DNA from: JBBQFC01 sp038321615
GTDB lineage: Bacteria > Bacteroidota > Bacteroidia > Flavobacteriales_D > Cryomorphaceae
Direction of reading: 5' to 3'
Length of the DNA stretch: 22,048 nucleotides
Assembly (NCBI GenBank): GCA_038321615.1
Contig: JBBQFC010000054.1
Location: forward strand, 1-22,048
Part shown: positions 7,874 through 14,020 of the stretch, piece after piece
Layout: each line of letters starts with the position of its first letter
How positions within the stretch are numbered: the stretch's first letter is position 1
Made by a program: the position numbers and the translations under genes
Notes under the pieces: model-generated
Told to the model about the DNA's origin: nothing
Seen by the model: the letters and a program-made list of their open reading frames with translations, nothing else
Database searches by the model: none

Positions 7874-8418
7874 CCACTTGCCTTGCGGTACTTTTTGTAA
7901 CTGACTATTCCCACACTTAAGGCTATACCGAGCAGTAATAAACCGCCCACCCCGTATGCCCACGACAAAGTGTTCTTAAACACCACTGTAAAAACGATCG
8001 CAAAAAGCAGTAAAGTGGCCAGCTCATTGTAAAATCGAAGCTGCGAGGCCTTCCACTGTAACCTTCCGGCAACCATCTTGCGGTAGAGCACATTCAGCGA
8101 TAGATGATAAATTAAAAGAAGAAGCACAAAGCCCAATTTTACGTGCATCCACGGCATGGAAAGGTAGGCAGGATTGATCCAAAGAATGGAAATAGCGGTA
8201 ACAAAAGTGAGCACCGCAGAAGGCCAACCAATGATTTTCCAAAGCCGGCCGGCCATTACAATGATCTGACTTTGAACGGCTTCCTTCGCAGGTTCCAGCT
8301 TGTTTGCTGCTTCCACAAAATAAATTAGCAATCGGGGCATGTAGAAGAGCGCGGCAAACCAAGCTACCACAAAAATAATGTGCAGAGCTTTGGATGTTAA
8401 AAGTATTTCGCCTTCCAT
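7870..8418 (-). CDS. hemJ: Protoporphyrinogen IX oxidase HemJ family membrane protein
   Basis: 182 residues with about five membrane helices (roughly 8-34, 58-82, 90-112, 130-150, 153-173). HemJ oxidises protoporphyrinogen IX to protoporphyrin IX in haem synthesis at the cytoplasmic membrane. The N-terminus (SKALHIIFVVAWFAALFYMPRLLIYFVEA) has the family's conserved His13 and MPRL. The MHVKLGFVLLLLIYH segment (91-105) has His92, Lys94 and His105, matching the conserved His/Lys region. The open frame extends to 8520, but that part overlaps the divergent thioesterase promoter and is unlike HemJ, so ATG 8418 was chosen. A perfect -7 motif ends only 4 bases before this ATG, so the mRNA may be leaderless. 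The stop codon overlaps the HU/SPOR stop by 4 bases (CTAA). Confidence 0.9.
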   Translation of the reverse strand: MEGEILLTSKALHIIFVVAWFAALFYMPRLLIYFVEAANKLEPAKEAVQSQIIVMAGRLWKIIGWPSAVLTFVTAISILWINPAYLSMPWMHVKLGFVLLLLIYHLSLNVLYRKMVAGRLQWKASQLRFYNELATLLLFAIVFTVVFKNTLSWAYGVGGLLLLGIALSVGIVSYKKYRKASG

Positions 8419-8422
8419 GGCG

Positions 8423-8430
8423 CAAAAATA
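8423..8430 (-). promoter_or_regulatory. Bacteroidota -7 promoter element for hemJ
   Basis: The minus strand reads TATTTTTG, a full match, with only GCGC between it and the ATG. Transcription should therefore start at or next to the start codon. No -33 TTG is visible. Confidence 0.5.
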
Positions 8431-8471
8431 GACATAAGGCGCGAATCTCCCTGAAGCCGCTTTTCCCTCCT

Positions 8472-8479
8472 TATCTTTG
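8472..8479 (+). promoter_or_regulatory. Bacteroidota -7 promoter element for the thioesterase gene
   Basis: TATCTTTG, a full TAnnTTTG match, lies 19 bases before the TTG at 8499. Transcription from here would exclude every upstream start, so it helps to fix the start codon. Confidence 0.55.
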
Positions 8480-8498
8480 CCCCCGAAACAAGAAAACA

Positions 8499-9020
8499 TT
8501 GAAAGAACAAAAACGCGCAAAAGAAACTTTTGCCACTTCTTCGAAAATCGTACTTCCCAACGACACCAATACCCTCGGCAACCTAATGGGAGGCCAACTC
8601 CTTAACTGGATGGATATTACCGCCGCCATTTCGGCGCAGCGTCACTGCCGGCGGGTGGTAGTAACGGCCGCGGTAAACAATGTGAGCTTTAATAAGGCTA
8701 TCAAACTCGGCGATATTGTCACCATCGAATCGCAGGTTTCAAGGGCATTTGGCTCATCGATGGAAACCTTCCTCGATGTATTTGTCGAGAATCATCGCAC
8801 CGGCGAGCGGACCAAATGCAATGAAGCGATCTACACCTTTGTAGCCGTAGATCAAGTGGGGCAACCCATCCACGTTCCCGAGTTAATACCCGAAACCGAT
8901 CTTGAAAAGGAACGCTATGCGGGGGCATTGCGGCGTCGTCAGCTCGGGCTTATTTTGGCCGGGAAGATGAGCCCCTCTGAAGCCACCGAACTCAAAGCCC
9001 TTTTTGAGAAGCAAGAATAG
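8499..9020 (+). CDS. Acyl-CoA thioesterase, hotdog fold (YciA/BACH type), TTG start
   Basis: 173 residues from a TTG codon. Such enzymes hydrolyse acyl-CoA to free fatty acid and CoA in the cytoplasm. The hotdog signature is clear: NDTNTLGNLMGGQLLNWMD (21-39), with the probable catalytic Asn24 and Asp39, then VVTAAVNNVSFNKAIKLGDIV (54-73), a strand pair ending ETFLDVFVEN, and TFVAVDQVGQP. The frame is open from 8394 but contains no ATG between 8394 and the core motif. The 8394 ATG lies upstream of the -7 element and inside hemJ antisense sequence, so TTG 8499 is the best start. Its last 29 bases overlap the end of the convergent GT9 gene. The physiological chain length is unknown. Confidence 0.87.
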   Translation: MKEQKRAKETFATSSKIVLPNDTNTLGNLMGGQLLNWMDITAAISAQRHCRRVVVTAAVNNVSFNKAIKLGDIVTIESQVSRAFGSSMETFLDVFVENHRTGERTKCNEAIYTFVAVDQVGQPIHVPELIPETDLEKERYAGALRRRQLGLILAGKMSPSEATELKALFEKQE

Positions 9021-9978
9021 CCGGTAATTTATCGAGGGGTAGCTCATCAATACACCGGCAGGGCTTGTATTTGCAGTTGGTTCCCAATTTCGAGCAAGGG
9101 CGCTTTTTCAGATGGTCGGCCTGAAGCCGAATGTCGAGCGCTTCATTGCGATAAGGCCCCATACCAAAGGCCGGTACCGTGGCTCCCCAAAGCGAAATAA
9201 TGGGTTTTTTCAAAGCAGCGGCTATGTGCATAATACCGGTGTCGGGAGTGATTAACACCTCAGCCCACTTGAGGAGCGAAGCCGATTGACCTAGCCGGAA
9301 TTTTCCTGCGGTATTCCAAACACGAGCGCCGAAGGATTGAGCAATTCGCTCGCCAAGCTCCTGTTCGGCGGGCCCTCCAAGCAGGGCTATAGGTCCGTCG
9401 ATCATTTTGCATATTTCCACATATTGGGCTTCGCGCGGCTTCTTGCGCCAATGCGCTGCTCCTATACCCACGGCAGTAAAACCGCTGCGAAAAGGAACAG
9501 GGAAATCCAGTCCGTCCACTTCGTCAGCTCGATCAATGAAAAAATCGAGGCCTCGCCCATCATCGGTCAAGCCAAATGGTTTAAGCACTTCGAGGTATCT
9601 GTCCACAATGTGGATGGCCGGCAACCTGTTAATTCCAAAATTGACCAGCAGCCATTTCTCCCAATTCAGTTTGCGAAAACTGAAGGAAAGCATCTTCAAT
9701 CCCGATTTTACACGCGCCGAACGGAGATTGTGATGAAGATCGAATACATAATCGTAACCTTCCGCTTTCAACTCATTCATCACCTCATTGGTGCTTTTCT
9801 CGATGGTGTAAACCTTTGCAATAGCGGGATTGGATTCGAGAATTCCACGGAAAGCTTTCTTAGTGAGGTAATGTATTTCGACTGGACCTTCCCATTGCGC
9901 CTTGATCACGCGTACCACGGGTGTGGTAAGGACAATGTCGCCGATGGAACTGAATCGAATAAGGAGAACTTTGGTCAA
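8992..9978 (-). CDS. GT9-family glycosyltransferase (ADP-heptose:LPS heptosyltransferase-like), TTG start
   Basis: 328 residues. Family 9 enzymes transfer heptose or related sugars to the LPS core at the inner membrane. The N-terminal domain opens with KVLLIRFSSIGDIVLTTPVV (3-22); Asp14 in SSIGD corresponds to the catalytic aspartate of WaaC. The donor-binding C-terminal half has GIGAAHWRKK (171-180), IALLGGPAEQELGERI (197-212) and LITPDTGIMHIAAALKKPII (242-261). Four cysteines (295, 302, 307, 309) cluster near the end, possibly a metal site. A TGA stop lies seven codons upstream with no ATG or GTG between, so the TTG at 9978 is the only start that keeps the conserved N-terminus. The sugar transferred cannot be told from sequence. 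Its 3' end overlaps the thioesterase gene by 29 bases. Confidence 0.88.
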   Translation of the reverse strand: MTKVLLIRFSSIGDIVLTTPVVRVIKAQWEGPVEIHYLTKKAFRGILESNPAIAKVYTIEKSTNEVMNELKAEGYDYVFDLHHNLRSARVKSGLKMLSFSFRKLNWEKWLLVNFGINRLPAIHIVDRYLEVLKPFGLTDDGRGLDFFIDRADEVDGLDFPVPFRSGFTAVGIGAAHWRKKPREAQYVEICKMIDGPIALLGGPAEQELGERIAQSFGARVWNTAGKFRLGQSASLLKWAEVLITPDTGIMHIAAALKKPIISLWGATVPAFGMGPYRNEALDIRLQADHLKKRPCSKLGTNCKYKPCRCIDELPLDKLPAILASQKGL

Positions 9979-9997
9979 ACGGCTTGATAAACTTTTT

Positions 9998-10005
9998 CAA
10001 ATGTA
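9998..10005 (-). promoter_or_regulatory. Bacteroidota -7 promoter element for the GT9 gene
   Basis: The minus strand reads TACATTTG, a full match, ending 19 bases before the TTG start. It sits back to back with the tatD-family gene upstream region, where the only candidate (GTCTTTTG, 10016-10023) keeps just the TTTG part. Confidence 0.5.
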
Positions 10006-10031
10006 ATGGATTTCCGTCTTTTGCACCCACC

Positions 10032-10820
10032 ATGAAGCCCTACCTCATAGATACCCACGCCCACATGTACGCCGACGAATTCAAGGACGATAGGGCCGAA
10101 TGCATGGAGCGCGCTTTAAATGAAGGCGTCGGGCTTACCATTCTCCCGAATATAGACGGCACCTCCATACCCGAAATGGCGGCTATGCAAGTGCGTTGGC
10201 CCGAGCAAATCCGCGCCATGATGGGCCTTCACCCCTGCTATGTGAAGGCCGATTACCGCGACCAACTGCGCCAAATTGAAACGGTGCTGAGGAACGGCGA
10301 TTTTGTGGCGATCGGTGAAATCGGAATTGACTTGTATTGGGATAAAACCACACTCGATTGGCAAATTGATGCCTTTGTGCAGCAATTGCAATGGGCTGAG
10401 CAACTGGACCTACCCATTTGCGTACACGCGAGAGAAAGCCTTCCGGAAATTTTTGACACGCTCGAAAGCCATACTTTTCCAGGCCTTAAAGGAGTCTTTC
10501 ATTGCTTCACAGGAAATATGGCCGACGTGGAAAGAGCATCGAAAATCGGGAATTTTTATTTCGGTTTGGGTGGGGTAATTACATTTAAAAACGGAGGCAT
10601 GGCCGATGTGGCCAGCCAATTGCCCATCGATCGGATTTTGCTGGAGACGGATGCACCTTATCTGAGCCCTGTGCCCTTTCGCGGAAAGCGAAACGAAACA
10701 GCTTATACACTAAAGGTGGCGCAAGAATTGGCAAAAATAAGGAGTGCAGAACTCGATGATATAGCAGAACAAACCACTAAAAATGCTCTTAAACTCTTCA
10801 ATCTCCAAAATGTCAAGTAA
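10032..10820 (+). CDS. TatD family metal-dependent hydrolase (deoxyribonuclease)
   Basis: 262 residues, normal for TatD/YcfH/YjjV proteins: TIM-barrel metallo-enzymes with DNase, often 3'-5' exonuclease, activity in the cytoplasm. Metal and active-site residues are all visible: His9 and His11 in LIDTHAHMYADEF, Glu96 in AIGEIGIDLYWD, His132 in PICVHARE, His157 in GVFHCFTGN, and Asp207 in LLETDAPYLSPVPFRGKRNE. The upstream in-frame start at 9984 adds 16 residues foreign to the family; ATG 10032 puts the DTHAH motif at residue 7 as usual. The last 11 bases overlap the start of ansA, indicating cotranscription and probably coupled translation. The exact substrate is not deducible. Confidence 0.93.
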   Translation: MKPYLIDTHAHMYADEFKDDRAECMERALNEGVGLTILPNIDGTSIPEMAAMQVRWPEQIRAMMGLHPCYVKADYRDQLRQIETVLRNGDFVAIGEIGIDLYWDKTTLDWQIDAFVQQLQWAEQLDLPICVHARESLPEIFDTLESHTFPGLKGVFHCFTGNMADVERASKIGNFYFGLGGVITFKNGGMADVASQLPIDRILLETDAPYLSPVPFRGKRNETAYTLKVAQELAKIRSAELDDIAEQTTKNALKLFNLQNVK

Positions 10821-11850
10821 GCGCAGGGTACTTCTAATATATACTGGCGGCACTATTGGGATGATCAAAGACCCAAAAACCGGTATTCTCTCTCCTTTCG
10901 ATTTTGAATCGCTGCACGAACGCATTCCCGAGATCGATCTTTTGGATATCGAAGTAGGGATAGAAGCCTTTGAAAAACCGATTGACTCCAGCAATATGGA
11001 GCCAACAGATTGGATATTGATCGCCGAAATAATTGCGGAAAACTACCAGAACTATAATGGTTTTGTGATTTTGCACGGAAGCGATACCATGGCTTACACC
11101 GCTTCGGCCTTGAGCTTTATGTTCGAAAATCTGGGGAAACCTATTATTCTAACCGGTTCGCAACTCCCTATTGGCGTGGTGCGCACCGATGGCAAGGAAA
11201 ATATTATCACCGCCATTGAGATTGCCGCACATTTGGAAAATGGCGAGCCCCTTATTTCAGAAGTGGCTATTTATTTCGAATACCAATTATATCGCGGAAA
11301 CCGCACTTACAAACACAATGCGGAGAATTTTCAAGCCTTCCGTTCGCCCAATTATCCTATTTTGGCACAGGCCGGCGTGCATATTAAATACAATCGCGAG
11401 TTTATCTCCGCCCGTCCTTCGGAATCCATGAAGCTCAACACTTCGATGGATAATTCAGTTACGGTGCTCACGCTTTTCCCTGGCATTTCACGCTCCATCG
11501 TACAAGCCGCCGCGTCTATTCCCCATAATCTGGTATTGATAGTGCGGACGTTCGGAAGCGGCAATGCATCTTCGGCAGCTTGGTTTTTAAAACTTTTGAG
11601 CGATGCGATCGATGGCGGATTACTCCTTATTAACGTCAGCCAATGCTTGGTTGGGGGCGTAAATCAGGGCAAGTACGCAACGAGCACCGGCATGCAGGAA
11701 ATGGGAGTAATATCGGCTGGCGATATGCTGATCGAAGCTGCGCTCACCAAAACCATGGCTCTGCTGGGGCAAGGTTATCGAGGAGAAGCGTTTCGGAAGA
11801 AATTCACCTCCGCACTTCGCGGCGAAATGACCGTTAAATCCGACAATTAA
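10810..11850 (+). CDS. ansA: Type I (cytoplasmic) L-asparaginase
   Basis: 346 residues. It hydrolyses L-asparagine to aspartate and ammonia. Both asparaginase signatures are present: LLIYTGGTIGMIKDP with nucleophile Thr12, and FVILHGSDTMAYTASALSFM with Asp92-Thr93. The charge-relay Lys314 lies in EAALTKTMALLG. There is no signal peptide, which together with length and the QCLVGGVNQGKYATS stretch (278-292) indicates the cytoplasmic type I form rather than the periplasmic type II. ATG 10810 was chosen because the mature family N-terminus (KRRVLLIYTGGT) follows directly; an in-frame start at 10783 would lie deeper in the preceding gene. It overlaps the TatD-family gene by 11 bases and probably depends on that gene's promoter. 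Confidence 0.94.
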   Translation: MSSKRRVLLIYTGGTIGMIKDPKTGILSPFDFESLHERIPEIDLLDIEVGIEAFEKPIDSSNMEPTDWILIAEIIAENYQNYNGFVILHGSDTMAYTASALSFMFENLGKPIILTGSQLPIGVVRTDGKENIITAIEIAAHLENGEPLISEVAIYFEYQLYRGNRTYKHNAENFQAFRSPNYPILAQAGVHIKYNREFISARPSESMKLNTSMDNSVTVLTLFPGISRSIVQAAASIPHNLVLIVRTFGSGNASSAAWFLKLLSDAIDGGLLLINVSQCLVGGVNQGKYATSTGMQEMGVISAGDMLIEAALTKTMALLGQGYRGEAFRKKFTSALRGEMTVKSDN

Positions 11851-11881
11851 TCCGCTTAATGTTTTGGTAACATTGTTTTTA

Positions 11882-11909
11882 TTTGGCTGTAACATTTTTT
11901 TGTAATTTG
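11882..11909 (+). promoter_or_regulatory. Promoter for tRNA-Ser (TTTG -33, 17-base spacer, TAATTTG -7)
   Basis: TTTG at 11882-11885 is followed by 17 bases and then TAATTTG (11903-11909), a one-base-shorter form of TAnnTTTG. Transcription would start about 35 bases before the tRNA. A direct repeat of GTAACATT plus a T-run (11867 and 11889, 22 bases apart) overlaps this region. Confidence 0.5.
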
Positions 11910-11948
11910 CGCCGCCGTTGCCCTACGGGAATAACTAATTCGGGCTTT

Positions 11949-12035
11949 GGAGAGGTTGCCGAGTGGTTTAAGGCGCACGCCTGGAAAGCGTGTATTCTCG
12001 AAAGGGAATCAAGGGTTCGAATCCCTTCCTCTCCG
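11949..12035 (+). tRNA. tRNA-Ser, anticodon GGA
   Basis: 87-nt class II tRNA that reads UCC and UCU codons. The acceptor stem GGAGAGG pairs with CCTCTCC (12028-12034). The anticodon stem CACGC/GCGTG encloses loop CTGGAAA with anticodon GGA at 11983-11985. The long variable arm is ATTCTC-GAAA-GGGAAT. The T-arm is AAGGG-TTCGAAT-CCCTT. The discriminator is G, as expected for serine. The 3' CCA is not encoded (CAG follows), so it must be added by nucleotidyltransferase. Confidence 0.98.
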
Positions 12036-12044
12036 CAGTTTAAT

Positions 12045-12052
12045 TACATTTG
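12045..12052 (+). promoter_or_regulatory. Bacteroidota -7 promoter element for the exbB operon
   Basis: TACATTTG, a full match, lies just after the tRNA and 61 bases before the exbB ATG. The operon therefore need not be read through from the tRNA. The -33 region would fall inside the tRNA gene, and no TTG is found there. Confidence 0.5.
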
Positions 12053-12113
12053 AGTGCTTTTAACATTAACTACTAATAAAAACCCTAAAAAAGTTCAAAC
12101 CAATTTCAAACCC

Positions 12114-12878
12114 ATGAAAAAATTACTCACCGTCCTGGCACTTTTTGGAATGTTCAGCATAGCTGCACCTTTGCATATTTATGCCCAAAGCGAAGAAACT
12201 TCCGTCTCTGCCGATGAAAATGTAGCCGTAGAAGGCGAGCGCAATTTTACCCAAGGAATTAAGGATACGTTCATTGATGGTGGTCCTTTCTTCATGTCGT
12301 TCGTATTGATCTGTCTTATTCTTGGTCTGGCTCTTTGCATTGAGCGTATCATTTACCTCAATATGGCTACCACCAACAAAGCAAAGCTCTTACAAAATGT
12401 AGAAGATGCCCTGGCATCGGGAGGTGTAGAAGCGGCCAAAGATGTTTGTCGCAATACCCGCGGCCCTATAGCCGCCATATTTTATCAAGGTCTGGAGCGC
12501 TATGACGAAGGAATCGAAATGGTTGAAAAATCAGTTGTTGCGTATGGTGGCGTTCAAATGGGTCTTTTAGAAAAAGGTCTTTCTTGGATTTCTCTATTTA
12601 TCGCCTTAGCTCCGATGCTCGGATTCATGGGTACCGTAATAGGTATGATCGGTGCCTTCGATGCAATTGCTGCTGAGAACAATATCTCTCCAGGAGTTGT
12701 AGCTGGTGGTATCAAAGTGGCTTTGATCACAACAGTGGCCGGTCTAGTGGTTGCTATGATTCTGCAAGTTTTCTACAATTACATTATTGCTAAAGTTGAC
12801 GGTATTGTGAATGATATGGAAGACGCTTCTATCTCCTTGATCGACATGTTGCTTCGTCACCGCACCGCACGAATTTAA
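12114..12878 (+). CDS. exbB: MotA/TolQ/ExbB proton channel family protein
   Basis: 254 residues. ExbB pentamers with ExbD form the inner-membrane proton channel that energises TonB (or TolQ-TolR for Tol-Pal). The N-terminus has a signal-like segment, MKKLLTVLALFGMFSIAAPL, ending near Ala24, as is usual for Bacteroidota ExbB. Three membrane helices follow at about 60-82, 157-181 and 201-225. The family hallmark is LAPMLGFMGTVIGMIGAFDA (165-184); a second conserved block is GGIKVALITTVAGLVVA (198-214). The frame is open to a GTG at 12054, but ATG 12114 gives a proper signal start. First gene of a four-gene operon with gaps of 7, 8 and 2 bases. No tonB gene is adjacent, so the ExbB versus TolQ role rests on the family and the operon. 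Confidence 0.92.
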   Translation: MKKLLTVLALFGMFSIAAPLHIYAQSEETSVSADENVAVEGERNFTQGIKDTFIDGGPFFMSFVLICLILGLALCIERIIYLNMATTNKAKLLQNVEDALASGGVEAAKDVCRNTRGPIAAIFYQGLERYDEGIEMVEKSVVAYGGVQMGLLEKGLSWISLFIALAPMLGFMGTVIGMIGAFDAIAAENNISPGVVAGGIKVALITTVAGLVVAMILQVFYNYIIAKVDGIVNDMEDASISLIDMLLRHRTARI

Positions 12879-12885
12879 ACATACT

Positions 12886-13302
12886 ATGGAAAATAAAACT
12901 CTAGGCACGGCGCTGACAGTCGGTGCCTTCGCGATAAGCATTATTGGTTTGATTCTATGTATCCTTATCATGGTCGGAAACGAAGGCATGGTAAGTACCG
13001 CAATTAACCTCACTTTGGGCTTGCTAGTGGTGGCCGGGGGAGCAGCATTGATTTTTGGTCTTTTTCATTTTTTGGGAAATATCAAGAAAAATATGCCAAC
13101 CCTTATCGCCGTTATAGTATTTGCAGTTTTAGCCTTTGTGTGCTATAGCCTCGCTTCAGGCGAAGTGCTCAATTCATACGACGATGACATCACTCCTACT
13201 GCTTCAAGGCTGAGTGAAACGGGTTTGTTGATTATGTATATTCTGATTATCGCGGCCGTTATAGCCGCAGTAGTTGGAGAAGTTAGTCGTTTCTTTAAAT
13301 AA
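12886..13302 (+). CDS. Four-helix membrane protein of unknown function within the ExbB/ExbD operon
   Basis: 138 residues with four strongly hydrophobic helices at about 8-31, 39-64, 69-90 and 110-132. There is a short acidic loop between helices 3 and 4 (NSYDDDITPTASRLSE) and a basic end (RFFK). I recognise no domain. It sits 7 bases after exbB and 8 bases before the first exbD, so it must be cotranscribed with the channel genes. I recall small membrane proteins at this position in other Bacteroidota exbB-exbD operons. A role as an accessory subunit of the proton channel is an inference from position only. It contains no charged residue within a helix that would suggest a proton path. Confidence 0.82.
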   Translation: MENKTLGTALTVGAFAISIIGLILCILIMVGNEGMVSTAINLTLGLLVVAGGAALIFGLFHFLGNIKKNMPTLIAVIVFAVLAFVCYSLASGEVLNSYDDDITPTASRLSETGLLIMYILIIAAVIAAVVGEVSRFFK

Positions 13303-13310
13303 TATTCAAA

Positions 13311-14018
13311 ATGGCAAGAAGACCATTACAAGAAATCAATGCAGGATCGATGGCGGATATCGCTTTTCTTCTGCTGATTTTCTTTTTGGTGACTACCACC
13401 ATGGATCAGGATATTGGGATTTTACGGCAACTGCCGCCACCCGTTCCGGACGAAATGGTAGATCCGCCACCGGTAAAAATGCGCAACGTTTACGAAGTAC
13501 TGGTAAACTCAAACAATCAGCTTTTGGTCGAAGGGCAGCCAATGGATATTGGAAACCTTAAAGAAGGGGCTATTGACTTCTACACTAATCCTAGGAATAG
13601 CGAAGACTTGCCGCAAATGACGCGCGTAACAAGAAATACCGTTCAGGAAAATCTCAACCTGCTCCGTCAGGCGCTTGGCCAAAATAAAGACAGTAAGGAA
13701 TTGAAAGACAAGATCGCCACCTGGGAAGAGAAATTAGTGGCTATTAACCTAATTGGCGATTTCAACGAGTTGCCATCATCGGCTTTGATCTCGCTTCAGA
13801 ACGACCGGGGAACTTCGTACGAGATGTACATCAAAGTTCAAAATGAGTTGAGCGCCGCTGTTAATACTCTTCGCAACAATCTCTCAGAAGAGAAATTTGG
13901 CGTGCCTTACAGCAAGTTGAATCCTGCGAAAGACGAAGATAAACCAAAGATCAAAGCTATTCGAGCCGTTTATCCACAACGCGTTTCGGAAGCTGAACCA
14001 AAAGACATAGGAGGATAG
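13311..14018 (+). CDS. exbD: ExbD/TolR family biopolymer transport protein (long form)
   Basis: 235 residues, well above the usual ~140-180. ExbD is the single-pass partner of ExbB with a periplasmic domain. The short cytoplasmic start RRPLQEINAGSMADIAFLLL leads into one membrane helix (about 15-32). Asp16 corresponds to the essential proton-carrying aspartate of E. coli ExbD (Asp25). After the helix come a proline-rich stretch (QLPPPVPDEMVDPPP, 40-54) and the usual strand VYEVLVNSNNQLLVEG. Then comes an extra, mostly helical insertion (about 95-150) before the C-terminal SYEMYIKVQNELSAAVNTLRNNL block. The insertion is the odd feature. Second member of a tandem ExbD pair with the next gene. 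Confidence 0.9.
   Translation: MARRPLQEINAGSMADIAFLLLIFFLVTTTMDQDIGILRQLPPPVPDEMVDPPPVKMRNVYEVLVNSNNQLLVEGQPMDIGNLKEGAIDFYTNPRNSEDLPQMTRVTRNTVQENLNLLRQALGQNKDSKELKDKIATWEEKLVAINLIGDFNELPSSALISLQNDRGTSYEMYIKVQNELSAAVNTLRNNLSEEKFGVPYSKLNPAKDEDKPKIKAIRAVYPQRVSEAEPKDIGG
14009..14014 (+). promoter_or_regulatory. Canonical Shine-Dalgarno sequence before the second exbD
   Basis: AGGAGG, six bases before the ATG at 14021, overlaps the last codons of the first exbD (Ile-Gly-Gly-stop). I saw no comparable Shine-Dalgarno before the other genes in the window, in keeping with Bacteroidota habit. It could be a by-product of the Gly-Gly codons. Confidence 0.5.
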
Positions 14019-14020
14019 TT

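Noticed and set aside
7451..7963. 170-codon minus-strand open frame across the HU/SPOR 3' end and the hemJ stop
   Set aside because: Antisense to the SPOR domain. It repeats FTPRGE only because the 18-bp palindrome reads alike on both strands.
8419..8520. Longer HemJ start at 8520
   Set aside because: It would cross the hemJ and thioesterase promoters, and the added 34 residues are not HemJ-like.
9337..9987. 216-codon plus-strand open frame opposite the GT9 gene
   Set aside because: Antisense to conserved GT9 motifs, with no recognisable protein features and no promoter.
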